This document shows positions 18,259-27,005 of a stretch of 64,000 nt of DNA, piece by piece. The notes under the pieces were generated by a model. It searched no databases and was not told the DNA's origin. It saw only the letters and a program-made list of their open reading frames with translations. Each line of letters begins with the position of its first letter. Within the stretch, counting starts at the first letter, position 1. Origin of the DNA: JADCRZ01 sp031399065 (GTDB lineage Bacteria > Bacteroidota > Bacteroidia > Chitinophagales > Chitinophagaceae); NCBI GenBank assembly GCA_031399065.1, contig JANNOM010000050.1, positions 1-64,000 of the forward strand, read 5' to 3'. The position numbers were made by a program, and so were the translations under genes.

Positions 18259-18732
18259 TTAAGGTTTTTTATAAAAGTCTCTAACCTTTGGCAAGAGGGC
18301 AACAAAAATCATTGGAATAGAAAACAACATATAAAAATTTTGTAGCCAACTCGTGCCCTGTATATAGATTGTTTCCACTTCTATCAAGATAATGAGTGCA
18401 AAAGCGATATAAATACTAAACGACCAGGACCAATGCATGTCTTTAAAAAAATTGAATCGTTCTGCAAATCGTGAAACTGGCTTTTTGAGCAAAGCATATA
18501 TTAGAAAGGCCGGAAAAAGCCCTAAAATGACAAATAAGATGATCCCTGGAATTAAGAAATTGTTGAAAGGAGAATTCTTTAAAAGCGATAGGGGGATATC
18601 TCCGAGCAATTTACCTGACGGAGAAATTATTAGCAAAGTACCACCTCCGATTGAACTCAATCCAAGAAAACCTAATAGAGTAAGATGAATATTTCTTCCT
18701 GCTTTTGACTTCATAATTGGCCGATCCTCCAT
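18259..18732 (-). CDS. Hypothetical four-helix membrane protein
   Basis: 157 residues with four hydrophobic segments (about residues 16-38, 57-82, 98-118 and 128-148). No family motif recognised. It precedes the P-type ATPase by 54 bp on the same strand, and the universal stress gene lies 98 bp upstream on the same strand, so a three-gene stress operon (Usp, membrane protein, ATPase) is plausible. Start chosen at MEDRPIMK; an internal ATG six codons later is an alternative. Confidence 0.65.
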   Translation of the reverse strand: MEDRPIMKSKAGRNIHLTLLGFLGLSSIGGGTLLIISPSGKLLGDIPLSLLKNSPFNNFLIPGIILFVILGLFPAFLIYALLKKPVSRFAERFNFFKDMHWSWSFSIYIAFALIILIEVETIYIQGTSWLQNFYMLFSIPMIFVALLPKVRDFYKKP

Positions 18733-18830
18733 TTAAGTATTTCTTACAAGGTTAGTGACTAATCACTTTTGGGGGAAGTAGGTTCAGGAAATAGGTTCAT
18801 GCGCCCACCAGTTCGCTACCAATAAATAAT

Positions 18831-19667
18831 CTAATGTAATTTATTAAAAACGAGTAAAGGTACTTTGGAATTGTATGTATATTCGGCTGATTTACTGGCA
18901 AAGAATATTTTCTGGAACAGGTTCCTGTTTTGCTCCGTGAACATTATCATTATAGAGGGCTTAATTTTTCTAACAGATATTTCGATGTTAGTGATTAAGG
19001 AATTAACCATATCGGTGTTTTTAATATTGAGTTTGATGGCATATTTTGAAAAATGTTTCGAGGCAATCTCAATTGCCTTTGAATCCAGTATCTTTTCTAA
19101 TGGAGAAGTGAAGTGGAGTAATTCTACCGATGCTTTAATAGGCTTTGCGAAGTCGACTACCTTAATTAGCTCATTATTGAGATTAACCAGATCTGACGCA
19201 TATAATATACTGGATATTTTAGCGGATTTATAGGTAAAGGGTACGGCAATAACTGGTATTTGAGAATTGTTTATCAGGTTAGCAGTATTTGTACCCCATA
19301 ATCTTTTTACCTTTCCCGCTCCTCTGGTACTCATGCAAATGAAGCTGAAGTTATTTTTGGAAGCGTATTCCATGATGCTGCCTTCTGTGAAAACGGAGCT
19401 TTGGACTATGTAATTCTTGACGGGTGGTACCAGGTGTAAAGATGTATATATTTCGCCTATAAATATCTTCAGCTTATTTTGTACCAGTTTTGCCTGTTCC
19501 TTTTCATACTCCTCCATTCGGGTTACATTCCATGCAGATGGCGTCAATAAATGATAGGTATGAAAAAAGGTAAGCTCAAACTTGGTTTGAGAAGCCAATT
19601 GAATGGCAAAATATATACCCGCTTTTGATTTGGCCGAAAGGTCGGTGGTAACCAGAAGTCTCTTCAT
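18831..19667 (-). CDS. Universal stress protein with tandem UspA domains
   Basis: 278 residues. Domain 1 (residues ~1-148) starts KRLLVTTDLS and ends with the ATP-binding pattern RGAGKVKRLWGTNT followed by IPVIAVPF, the G-x2-G-x9-G-type signature. Domain 2 (~152-278) starts SSILYASDL and keeps the strand order ending in VPLLVF, but its nucleotide motif is lost (EQNRNLFQKIFFASKS). Such proteins support survival in growth arrest and hypoxia. First gene of a probable operon with the membrane protein and P-type ATPase downstream. Confidence 0.88.
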   Translation of the reverse strand: MKRLLVTTDLSAKSKAGIYFAIQLASQTKFELTFFHTYHLLTPSAWNVTRMEEYEKEQAKLVQNKLKIFIGEIYTSLHLVPPVKNYIVQSSVFTEGSIMEYASKNNFSFICMSTRGAGKVKRLWGTNTANLINNSQIPVIAVPFTYKSAKISSILYASDLVNLNNELIKVVDFAKPIKASVELLHFTSPLEKILDSKAIEIASKHFSKYAIKLNIKNTDMVNSLITNIEISVRKIKPSIMIMFTEQNRNLFQKIFFASKSAEYTYNSKVPLLVFNKLH

Positions 19668-19851
19668 CTTTTTTAGTTTTTAAGAATATTTGAGTAACAG
19701 CGTTTGCCAGAGGGTATATATCCCGTTTTTAAAATTAAGGCGCAAGGAATGTTAGAAAGGCTGGCGAGGCAAGATGTTACGTATGAATCGTCAATGTTCT
19801 CTGTCTCTAATTTCCTTTAACTTGAAGTAAGCTAGGCTAAAAAATTCAGTT

Positions 19852-20052
19852 ATGGAGAAATCTGTGAATATTGCAACATTTAGTAGATATTATGTAAAAT
19901 CTATCAAAAGGTTAAATAAGTCGCCAGACAGGAATAGCAGGGACGTAACTAATCAAAACATCGTTTTTAACCTGCCGATGAATACAGTTACAATCGTAGA
20001 AGATCCTTTAATGATAATAATGAGTGGAGGTATGCTTTTTGCAACATTGTAA
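19852..20052 (+). CDS. Small hypothetical protein (66 aa)
   Basis: A 66-codon frame starting MEKSVNIATF with a C-terminal hydrophobic end (LMIIMSGGMLFATL). It lies alone between the divergent Usp operon and the DUF3347 gene, with AT-rich sequence upstream. The composition is protein-like but no relatives come to mind and it may be a chance ORF. Confidence 0.35.
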   Translation: MEKSVNIATFSRYYVKSIKRLNKSPDRNSRDVTNQNIVFNLPMNTVTIVEDPLMIIMSGGMLFATL

Positions 20053-20142
20053 TTTAGCTAACAGCGATGTTGGCTATATGTGATGTCATATACAGATATT
20101 ACTATGGCCAAAAAACTATTATAAACATCTAATCAAAATACA

Positions 20143-20613
20143 ATGAAAAAGTTCCTATTCATCTTGGCACTATCCGCTATTGGTGTCGTACGGCCTGGTT
20201 TTGCACAAGACAGTACAGCAGTACAACCTTCCTTATTGTTACATACCTATTTTCAATTAAAGGACGCCCTTGTAAGCAGTAACGCAATAGCAGCAAAGGC
20301 ACGTGCTGGAGAATTACTTGAAGCTATCAATGACAAAACTGCCGCTATTCCTGAAAGTACCCGAAAGAGTTTGCTAAAGGATGCAGCAGCCATATCGCAA
20401 TCAGGTGATCTGATATTGCAACGGGGACGGTTTTTGGCTTTATCGGATACTATGATTGCCTTTGCTAAAACGACAGAGCTCTCGACCGACCCTGTTTACC
20501 AGCAATATTGTCCCATGAAAAAGGCATCCTGGCTAAGTCCTGATAAGGCTATCAAAAATCCTTATTATGGCAGTGCCATGCTTACTTGCGGCAATATCAA
20601 AGCAACACTCTGA
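20143..20613 (+). CDS. Exported DUF3347 protein (copper/heavy-metal efflux accessory)
   Basis: 156 residues with a signal peptide ending ...RPGFAQ. The mature part shows the DUF3347 features: a LLHTYFQLKDALVSSNAIAAKA helix and the C-terminal QYCPMKKASWLS...NPYYGSAMLTCG block, whose Cys/Met residues suggest Cu binding. DUF3347 proteins occur alone or fused to CusB-type adaptors in heavy-metal resistance loci. The heavy-metal ATPase 850 bp downstream on the same strand supports this. Directly after its stop begins a broken barrel gene. Confidence 0.85.
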   Translation: MKKFLFILALSAIGVVRPGFAQDSTAVQPSLLLHTYFQLKDALVSSNAIAAKARAGELLEAINDKTAAIPESTRKSLLKDAAAISQSGDLILQRGRFLALSDTMIAFAKTTELSTDPVYQQYCPMKKASWLSPDKAIKNPYYGSAMLTCGNIKATL

Positions 20614-20616
20614 TTA

Positions 20617-20846
20617 CCCATGTACCCAGTCGTATGGATGATGGCAAAACATATACGCAAGGTAAAGCGGAACTTAACCTAAAAGAATTTGGCAATTACA
20701 TCCCCGGTTTACGGTTCAGTATGATGATTGATACTGATAAGGAATACATGGCGTGTCTATGATATATCGTGACTAAATATATATCCGCTTCGACATATTA
20801 CGATAGCGATATGGCATTAGGGGCTGGGATCATTATCACCTATTAG
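20617..20846 (+). pseudogene. C-terminal remnant of an outer-membrane beta-barrel protein
   Basis: In the frame shifted relative to DUF3347, the DNA reads THVPSRMDDGKTYTQGKAEL, then FGNYIPGLRFSMMIDTDKEY, hits a stop, and in another frame resumes as KYISASTYYDSDMALGAG ending in an aromatic ITY and a stop codon at 20844-20846. Alternating strands and a terminal Tyr are typical of an outer-membrane barrel end. The 5' part is gone, apparently by a deletion that joined it to the end of the DUF3347 gene. Confidence 0.65.
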
Positions 20847-20965
20847 GTACTACATCCTTAATATTATGATATTAGTGCTTTAATCAGCGTCCCCGTTTAT
20901 CTATTAAAAACATCATATCTATTGCTTACACAGTTCACTAATTTTAAACAAATAAAACTAAGAAA

Positions 20966-21421
20966 ATGAAAAATTTAAACTTATTATTATTGCTTGCCGT
21001 CACGTTGCTTACAGGTATTACGATAAGCGTTTCCGCGCAAAGCATACCTGAAAGGGTAAACAAAGGAGTATTTATTGATAAGAAAGGTCAGATTCATAAT
21101 CAAGGCGGAATAATAGTCGGCTTTATTGATAAAGACGATATCGTTAAAAATAGTAAAGGGAAAAAGGTGTACTTTATTGATAAAAACGGTAATGTGGTGG
21201 ATGCTAACGGTAGGAACCTGGGAAAAGCGCGGAAAAATGGCGATTATGCCAGCATTGATGGGGTGAGTGTACTTACGGTTAGGGATACAAAAGAGGAACA
21301 ATGCGAAATCCTCGATCCTCAGGGACATTCTTTGGGAACCGTACATAAAAATTATAAGTTGCATGCTTGTGCCGCCCATTGTTTTTTCTTAGCGCAAAAG
21401 AAGGAAAAAGCGAAGGAATAA
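20966..21421 (+). CDS. Exported 5-fold beta-flower-like repeat protein
   Basis: 151 residues with a signal peptide (ISVSAQ end). The mature protein is built of short repeats with a hydrophobic-Asp-Lys-x-Gly core: GVFIDKKGQI, GFIDKDDI, YFIDKNGNVVDANG, EILDPQGHSLG. This matches the arrangement of the small Bacteroidota proteins called 5-fold beta-flower. C-terminal part is Cys/His-containing (HACAAHCFF), which could bind metal. It sits 39 bp before the heavy-metal ATPase on the same strand, so an operon and a periplasmic metal role are reasonable guesses. Confidence 0.65.
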   Translation: MKNLNLLLLLAVTLLTGITISVSAQSIPERVNKGVFIDKKGQIHNQGGIIVGFIDKDDIVKNSKGKKVYFIDKNGNVVDANGRNLGKARKNGDYASIDGVSVLTVRDTKEEQCEILDPQGHSLGTVHKNYKLHACAAHCFFLAQKKEKAKE

Positions 21422-21460
21422 AGGGATGAATAAGGCGGGCTCTTTATAAATTGTATATAT

Positions 21461-23587
21461 ATGCAACACCGACATCAGAACTATACCTGTCCCATGCACC
21501 CCGAAGTGGTGAAGGAGCAGCCTGGTAAATGTCCGAAATGCGGAATGGACTTAGTGCCAATGGTAAAAGTAGTCGATAAAGGCCATTCTTCCTTGTCGCA
21601 TAGTAAGCTATACCATCAGGCGGCACCGGCTATGGGACATGCCGGACACGATCACCATGCCATGATGATTGATGATTTTAAAAAAAGATTTTACGTAGTA
21701 TTGATCCTGACGATACCCATTATGCTGTTATCGACCATGATCCAGCACTGGCTGAATATTCACATCGCCTTTAAAGGGTCATCATTCATCCTGTTGTTTT
21801 TATCTTCCATTGTTTTCTTTTATGGTGGTTGGCCTTTTCTAAAAGGCTGGTGGAATGAAATGAAAAGCTGGAATCCTGGTATGATGACCCTGATAGGCTT
21901 TGCCATTACGGTTGCCTATATTTATAGCGTAGCAACCGTCGTAGGCTTGTCCGGAATGGATTTTTTTTGGGAGCTGGCTACGCTCATCCTTATTATGTTA
22001 CTAGGTCATTGGATAGAAATGAAATCAGTGGCAGGAGCTTCCAGGGAACTGGAATTACTCGTACAACTGATGCCGGATGATGCGCACCTTGTCCAGGGAG
22101 ACCAAACAAGTGACGTCAAAACAGAAAGCCTAAAAGAAAATGATATCGTATTAATCAAACCAGGAGAGAAGGTTCCCGCAGATGGAAGGATTACGGATGG
22201 AGACAGTTACCTGAATGAAAGTATGCTAACCGGGGAATCAAAGCCGGTTGAAAAGAAATCTGGGGATAAGGTGATTGCAGGTTCCATTAACGGCAACGGA
22301 GCGATTAAAATTTCGGTATTGCATGGCGTACAAGATTCTTATCTCTCCCAGGTAGTAAAATTGGTGCAGGATGCACAAAATTCTAAATCTAAAACGCAGC
22401 TCCTGGTTGATACTGCTGCCAAATGGCTTACGCTTATTGCACTTGTAACAGGTATAGCCACCTTCTTAGTATGGTATCTGGCTGGTAAGGACCTGGCATT
22501 CTGCATAGAAAGGATGGTAACCGTAATTGTAATATGCTGCCCCCATGCGTTAGGGCTGGCAGTACCTCTTGTAGTAGCCAAATCAACGGCATTGTCAGCA
22601 AAAAACGGGTTGTTAATTAAAAATAGGACTGCCTTTGAAAATGCCAGAAAGATAACAACCCTGGTATTTGATAAAACAGGAACGCTAACGGTAGGTAAAT
22701 TTGAAGTGTCGAAAGCCATGACCCTGATAGATGCAGTTTCGGAAAAAGAACTTCTAAAATACGCCGCTGCATTGGAACAAAATTCAGAACATCCTATCGC
22801 TACCGGCATCATGCAAAAAACGAAGGATTTACGTGTTGCTGTTCCTTCCGCATCAAATTTCAAAGCGATTACGGGAAAAGGAGTAGAAGCAACCGTGGAA
22901 GGCAAAAACATTAAAGTGGTCAGCCCGGGTTACCTGAAAGAAAACAGTATGGCACTGCCGAGTGTTTTTAATGCAGATACGGCCGAAACGACCGTGTTTG
23001 TATTGGTGGACGATCAACTTACCGGATATATTTCGCTTGCTGACACGATCCGCCCGGAATCAGCGGAGGCGATTCAAACCTTGCACTATCATCAGGTTAA
23101 ATCTGTTTTGTTAACCGGCGATAACAAAGCAGTGGCTGAAAGTGTCAGCAAAAAGTTGGGAATGGACAGTTACTTTGCAGAAGTACTGCCACATCAAAAG
23201 CTGGAGAAAATAAAGGAATTACAAGCTAAAGGTGAATTTGTTGCTATGACGGGTGATGGAGTAAACGATGCTCCTGCTTTAGCGCAAGCCGATATCGGCA
23301 TAGCCGTTGGTTCCGGTTCGGATATAGCAGCTGAAACGGCCGGAATAATACTGGTCAACAGCAATCCGAAAGACGTAGTAAATCTTATCCTGTTCGGCAA
23401 AGCTACCTACCGGAAAATGATCCAAAACTTAGTATGGGCTACTGGGTACAATATAGTTGCCTTGCCACTGGCAGCAGGCGTATTGTATAGAAGTGGCATT
23501 CTGCTAAGCCCTGCCGCGGGCGCAGTATTAATGAGTTTAAGTACCGTGATCGTAGCGATTAATGCCAGCCTATTAAAGATTAAATAA
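21461..23587 (+). CDS. copB: Heavy-metal P1B-type ATPase with CPH motif (CopB-like)
   Basis: 708 residues. The N-terminus is a heavy-metal-binding domain of the YTCPMHPEV...CPKCGMDLVPM type, followed by a His/Met-rich linker. The transmembrane metal site is CPH (VICCPHALGLAVPL near residue 362), which marks the P1B-3 (CopB) class associated with copper, silver or other soft metals. DKTGTLT near residue 403, the NSEHPIATG nucleotide-binding HP motif and MTGDGVNDAPALAQADIG are all intact. It should pump Cu+/Cu2+ or Ag+ out of the cytoplasm. Upstream partners are the beta-flower-like and DUF3347 proteins. Gene symbol rests on the CPH class only. Confidence 0.9.
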   Translation: MQHRHQNYTCPMHPEVVKEQPGKCPKCGMDLVPMVKVVDKGHSSLSHSKLYHQAAPAMGHAGHDHHAMMIDDFKKRFYVVLILTIPIMLLSTMIQHWLNIHIAFKGSSFILLFLSSIVFFYGGWPFLKGWWNEMKSWNPGMMTLIGFAITVAYIYSVATVVGLSGMDFFWELATLILIMLLGHWIEMKSVAGASRELELLVQLMPDDAHLVQGDQTSDVKTESLKENDIVLIKPGEKVPADGRITDGDSYLNESMLTGESKPVEKKSGDKVIAGSINGNGAIKISVLHGVQDSYLSQVVKLVQDAQNSKSKTQLLVDTAAKWLTLIALVTGIATFLVWYLAGKDLAFCIERMVTVIVICCPHALGLAVPLVVAKSTALSAKNGLLIKNRTAFENARKITTLVFDKTGTLTVGKFEVSKAMTLIDAVSEKELLKYAAALEQNSEHPIATGIMQKTKDLRVAVPSASNFKAITGKGVEATVEGKNIKVVSPGYLKENSMALPSVFNADTAETTVFVLVDDQLTGYISLADTIRPESAEAIQTLHYHQVKSVLLTGDNKAVAESVSKKLGMDSYFAEVLPHQKLEKIKELQAKGEFVAMTGDGVNDAPALAQADIGIAVGSGSDIAAETAGIILVNSNPKDVVNLILFGKATYRKMIQNLVWATGYNIVALPLAAGVLYRSGILLSPAAGAVLMSLSTVIVAINASLLKIK

Positions 23588-23641
23588 TTGTGATATAGCT
23601 GTGCCATAAGAAACTATGATGTAGTTAATTATTGTTTTACT

Positions 23642-23806
23642 TTATTTGCAAGGAAAGTGGACCTCCTGATCTGATTTTTCCTGCTTTTTATAGAGCATAT
23701 CTCCGCGAACATCGTTTTCATCTAACTTCGAGAAATTTGAGAACCTCAAACCTGTGAAACAAGCAAGTACAAACAAGTCACGGTATTTAACGAGATAGGT
23801 ATATAC
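23642..23806 (-). pseudogene. Fragment of a tyrosine integrase
   Basis: The minus strand encodes YRDLFVLACFTGLRFSNFSK and LDENDVRGDMLYKKQEKSD, closely matching residues around 280-315 of the intact integrase at 24317-25645 (YRNDFVLGCLTGLRFSDFSR, KNDVRGDLLYKKQEKSD). Only the box-I part of the catalytic domain with its Arg remains, in opposite orientation to the intact gene. Confidence 0.85.
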
Positions 23807-24040
23807 TGTTAAATCGCTTGAGTACCCATAAATGGTCAATTGTACAATTTTCACCAACAAGCGAAGCTTTGAAAATGAGGTAAACTTGATAAAGAGCAAT
23901 TTAAAAGACTTAATTTTACACTAAACGTCAGACTTATAAAGTTAGGTCTGGCTTGGTTGTATTCTTCGATTTCAATCGAGTAAAAAATCGAGTAAAAAAA
24001 ATCAAATTTCTGATAATCAATAGATTATAAAGTTCTGACG

Positions 24041-24110
24041 AATCCGCTCGGGACCTCCAAGAAAGAATTACAGCGATGTAGTTCTTTCTTCGTTTTACAA
24101 GAATTTACAT
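24041..24110 (+). repeat. 70-bp att-like direct repeat, left copy, with stem-loop
   Basis: A 70-bp sequence beginning AATCCGCTCGGGACCTCC is repeated base for base at 38043-38112. It contains an imperfect 14-bp inverted repeat (24059-24072 with 24077-24090, loop GCGA). The following ~270 bp are also repeated at 38 kb, but only at about 85-90 percent identity, so the first 70 bp stand out. Its start resembles the 3' end of a tRNA gene, though no full tRNA is present. Confidence 0.8.
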
Positions 24111-24191
24111 ATAACCGACTGATTTTCAGATTTTTATAACACTACCCTTCCATTTCCTCTTTTTACCTTTACATGGGCTAACATATTTTTA

Positions 24192-24231
24192 ATCGACAAA
24201 ATGATCGACATAGATCGACAAAATGATCGAC
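24192..24231 (+). repeat. ATCGAC iterons upstream of the integrase
   Basis: Four ATCGAC copies start at 24192, 24204, 24214 and 24226 (spacing 12, 10 and 12 bp, about one helical turn). Three are followed by A and AT-rich spacers. The same array, with the first copy mutated, is at 38 kb, and two further ATCGAC copies lie near 37980-37995. They look like integrase arm-type or regulator binding sites. Confidence 0.6.
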
Positions 24232-24316
24232 AAAAAATGTTTAGTAGGAGTTCAGGTCCAGAACGGATTCCAACTTCTTCACCAGCATTTTGAATCGTGC
24301 AAAAGGAGGAAGTGAT

Positions 24317-25645
24317 ATGCGGTTACCCATCAAAGCAGTCTGCGACTGCAGACCCAGAAAAGACCAATTGCAGCCCATTGGCATCCAGTATTGTTATAGC
24401 TCAGAAAAGAGGACGGTACTGCCCACGAACCTAACAGTTCCCCTGCGGTACTGGAATCGGAAGCAAGAATGTATCTCGGAAAAAATACCTTCGACCTTTG
24501 GTGATGCCACAAGCATGAATGAATACCTAAGCGTCCAACTGAGACGCGCCGAAGACCTCATTAAATTAGGTACCCGGCTAAAAGTAAACGACCCCCTTCA
24601 ATTCGTAAAGGAGCGATTTCCCTTGTCATTATCCATTGAAGCATTGGAACTAGAATGGGAACATCACAAGCAATCGGAACAGCAAAATGGGAGGAAGAAT
24701 CTAGACCTGTTCTTTCAGATTGACGACTATATTAAGTCACAAACCGGTAAAGTGTCTAGAGATATGCCGAGAATTTACCAGAATATGAAAGAACACTTAT
24801 TGGAATACCAGGCATTCCTGGGAGAGGCAATCACATTCGACAGCCTGGATTTCAACTTCTATGAAGGGCTGGTTGACTTTCTGTCTTATAGATACATCCA
24901 GCGGAGACGAAAAGAACGAATTGTGGGACTAAAAGTCAATACCGTCGGCAAAACGATTAAGCAGTTTCGCACTTTCTTGCGTAACCGCATTCGGAAGCGT
25001 ATTATTCCTCCCATTGATATGGATGGATGGAAAATTTTGGAAGAAGAAGTAGATGCAGTTTATCTGCCCTGGAATGAAATAAAACTAATCCAAGAAGTGG
25101 ATCTATCTCAACATAAGCATTTGGAAGATTACCGCAACGATTTTGTGTTGGGCTGCCTGACAGGATTACGCTTTTCTGATTTTTCCCGAATAGATAAAAA
25201 TGACGTCCGGGGTGATTTGCTTTATAAAAAACAGGAAAAATCAGACCGTTGGGTAGTTATTCCATTAAGAACTGAAGCTGTTGAAATATTAAGGAACAGG
25301 TTCGAAAAAGGAGTGCCAGTGCCAACCAACGTGGAATTTAATAGGCACATCAAAACCATCGCGAAATTGGCGGGTTTGACTAAGTTGATTAAACATTCGT
25401 ATAAGAAAGGAAATAAAGATGTGGTTGAAGTGAAACCAAAATATGCATGGATCTTGTCCCACACCTGTCGTCGATCCTTTTGTACCAATGAATTTTTGGC
25501 AGGGACACCCGTTGAATTAATAATGAAAATCAGCGGGCATAAGAGCGTTAAAGACTTCTATAAATATATTAGAATTTTGGAAGAAGAAGCTGCAATTAGA
25601 ATTAAGGAATTATGGTTAAAAAGGTCGCAAATGGACGTGGCTTGA
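24317..25645 (+). CDS. Tyrosine-type site-specific recombinase (integrase)
   Basis: 442 residues from the ATG at 24317, which is preceded by a perfect Shine-Dalgarno (AAAGGAGG) 8 bp upstream; an earlier TTG lacks one. The order is an arm-binding N-terminal domain (to ~105), a SAM-like core-binding domain (~125-235) and a catalytic domain. Catalytic residues visible are Arg in TGLRFSD, Lys in YKKQEKSDRWVVIPL, HTCRRSF (His-x-x-Arg), GHKSVKDFYKYI (His, Tyr nucleophile). This matches Bacteroidota mobile-element integrases. It probably moves the island that lies downstream. A deleted twin is at 38317 and a fragment at 23642. Confidence 0.93.
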   Translation: MRLPIKAVCDCRPRKDQLQPIGIQYCYSSEKRTVLPTNLTVPLRYWNRKQECISEKIPSTFGDATSMNEYLSVQLRRAEDLIKLGTRLKVNDPLQFVKERFPLSLSIEALELEWEHHKQSEQQNGRKNLDLFFQIDDYIKSQTGKVSRDMPRIYQNMKEHLLEYQAFLGEAITFDSLDFNFYEGLVDFLSYRYIQRRRKERIVGLKVNTVGKTIKQFRTFLRNRIRKRIIPPIDMDGWKILEEEVDAVYLPWNEIKLIQEVDLSQHKHLEDYRNDFVLGCLTGLRFSDFSRIDKNDVRGDLLYKKQEKSDRWVVIPLRTEAVEILRNRFEKGVPVPTNVEFNRHIKTIAKLAGLTKLIKHSYKKGNKDVVEVKPKYAWILSHTCRRSFCTNEFLAGTPVELIMKISGHKSVKDFYKYIRILEEEAAIRIKELWLKRSQMDVA

Positions 25646-25719
25646 AAGTCTGATTTAGATGGCGAAAAATGTTAACCAATATTGGCCATTGATGGCAAAC
25701 AACTTGTAACATGTACAAC

Positions 25720-25734
25720 GTCCCTTCAAGGGAC
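25720..25734. repeat. Short palindrome (GTCCCTT-C-AAGGGAC)
   Basis: A perfect 7-bp inverted repeat around a single C, 75 bp after the integrase stop. The corresponding place at the right end (38488-38512) has a degenerate form (GTCC...GGAC). It marks where the repeated integrase module ends and island cargo begins, and could be a terminator stem or recombination core. Confidence 0.5.
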
Positions 25735-25799
25735 TGACCGAACTGAAGGTTTTTAACGCATTTCTGAAAGATAGAAATAAACTGGGATGGGCAAAAGAA

Positions 25800-26114
25800 T
25801 TGGCGAAATCCATTCTTGAATTACTCCCAGAAATGGAAAATATTATAGAAAATAATAAAGAAGAGGTAATAATTATTGACTACATAATTGATAGCAGTAA
25901 AAATAGAATTCACATTGAATATAATAGACAAAATACGTCTGTATGTTTTAATACAAAATTTAATCGATTTAAGTTAGAAGGTTTTGACAGGAATAAGGAC
26001 GGCACTTTACAACCCATGAAAATGATTGACAGGGCACTTTCTGAATTCAGAAAATACATTGAAAAAGTTCTTGAAGACGATGAGGACGAATGTTTAAAAA
26101 ACTATAAGAAATAA
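25800..26114 (+). CDS. Hypothetical protein, possibly 5'-truncated
   Basis: 104 residues from a TTG at 25800; the open frame extends back to 25710 without an ATG (reading ...LTELKVFNAFLKDRNKLGWAKELAKS), so the coding region seems to have lost its start when the integrase module was joined here. The C-terminal part is highly charged (KVLEDDEDECLKNYKK). No family recognised. It may be a fragment of a former gene. Confidence 0.4.
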   Translation: MAKSILELLPEMENIIENNKEEVIIIDYIIDSSKNRIHIEYNRQNTSVCFNTKFNRFKLEGFDRNKDGTLQPMKMIDRALSEFRKYIEKVLEDDEDECLKNYKK

Positions 26115-26258
26115 GCAGACATAATGATGGGTAATATTGCTAATCCCTATTAAACCGAACGGCCCTTTATTAAAGCTTACTATCTATCTAGAATTCTCTA
26201 CTAAAGTCGGATTAAATCGGATGCAAAACAGTAACTTTATTGTAAGGCCAATATAAAC

Positions 26259-27005
26259 ATGGATAATACTAATACCATCAGCAAGCATGATAGAATTCAA
26301 GGGCAAATTGTATCCGCGTGCCGGCAGATGGGCATCGAAGCTATTCAAGAGTATGCAGGCATAGGGTGGAGAGCGGACGTATTCATTCCCAATAACGGCA
26401 AACCTATTGCGTTCGAGATCCAGTTAAGCCCGCAATCACTTAGGAAAACAATTCAACGGCAAGCAAAATATATCCAAGATGGAATCGTGGGCTGTTGGTT
26501 GTTTGAAAAGCCTTTTTCAAAACTAACAGAAGAGAGGCCTGATTTACCCGTTTTTTATGTGGAAGATCAACCGGATACCCACCTATTAGTAAACCTCGGT
26601 AACCGCAGAAAAATACCACTGCAAGTATTTTTGGAAAATTTCATAGCAGACAATATCCAGTTTAAGCCCGTAGCAAGAACAAAAACGAAACAATTAGTAG
26701 GTCTTGTATTTTATGACATGACCTGTTGGAAATGTAAAGCACCTAATCACTTGTATTACGTTGAGACTGCTATTTATTCCGCATGCAATGCAGCCATACT
26801 ACCAGACGAAGAACTTTGGGAATCAACTAACATGGAATACCGGCCGGAAATAATAGCACTCGCCGAAAAATTTAGTAAAAGCAGTACAGATCCAGTTATA
26901 AGACTTGGTGAAATCAAAAAAAAAGACACAGTAAAACCATTAATGACTCATATACATCATTTGGATGTTATAAATGTGACAGCCTGTTCGGCGACTTTTA
27001 TGTGA
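26259..27005 (+). CDS. CoiA-like nuclease, reading frame interrupted at an A9 run
   Basis: 248 residues as read. The N-terminal half has the CoiA-like PD-(D/E)xK core: GWRADVFIP (Asp40) and IAFEIQLS (Glu53-x-Gln55), with the helix SLRKTIQRQAKYI, and a CxxC zinc element (TCWKCK). CoiA-type nucleases act on DNA in competence or as cargo in mobile elements. At 26916-26924 there are nine A residues (three Lys codons). In the -1 frame after this run the coding sequence continues to 27169 with a second CxxC element, so the annotated end at 27005 is probably not the natural C-terminus. Confidence 0.7.
   Translation: MDNTNTISKHDRIQGQIVSACRQMGIEAIQEYAGIGWRADVFIPNNGKPIAFEIQLSPQSLRKTIQRQAKYIQDGIVGCWLFEKPFSKLTEERPDLPVFYVEDQPDTHLLVNLGNRRKIPLQVFLENFIADNIQFKPVARTKTKQLVGLVFYDMTCWKCKAPNHLYYVETAIYSACNAAILPDEELWESTNMEYRPEIIALAEKFSKSSTDPVIRLGEIKKKDTVKPLMTHIHHLDVINVTACSATFM

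Noticed and set aside
24041..24110. Possible tRNA gene fragment at the att-like repeat
   Set aside because: The start resembles a tRNA 3' end, but no anticodon or D arm lies in front of either copy, so no tRNA is called.
24192..24231. CRISPR-like array from the ATCGAC repeats
   Set aside because: The unit is only 6 bp with 4-6 bp spacers, far from CRISPR repeat and spacer sizes, and no cas genes are present.
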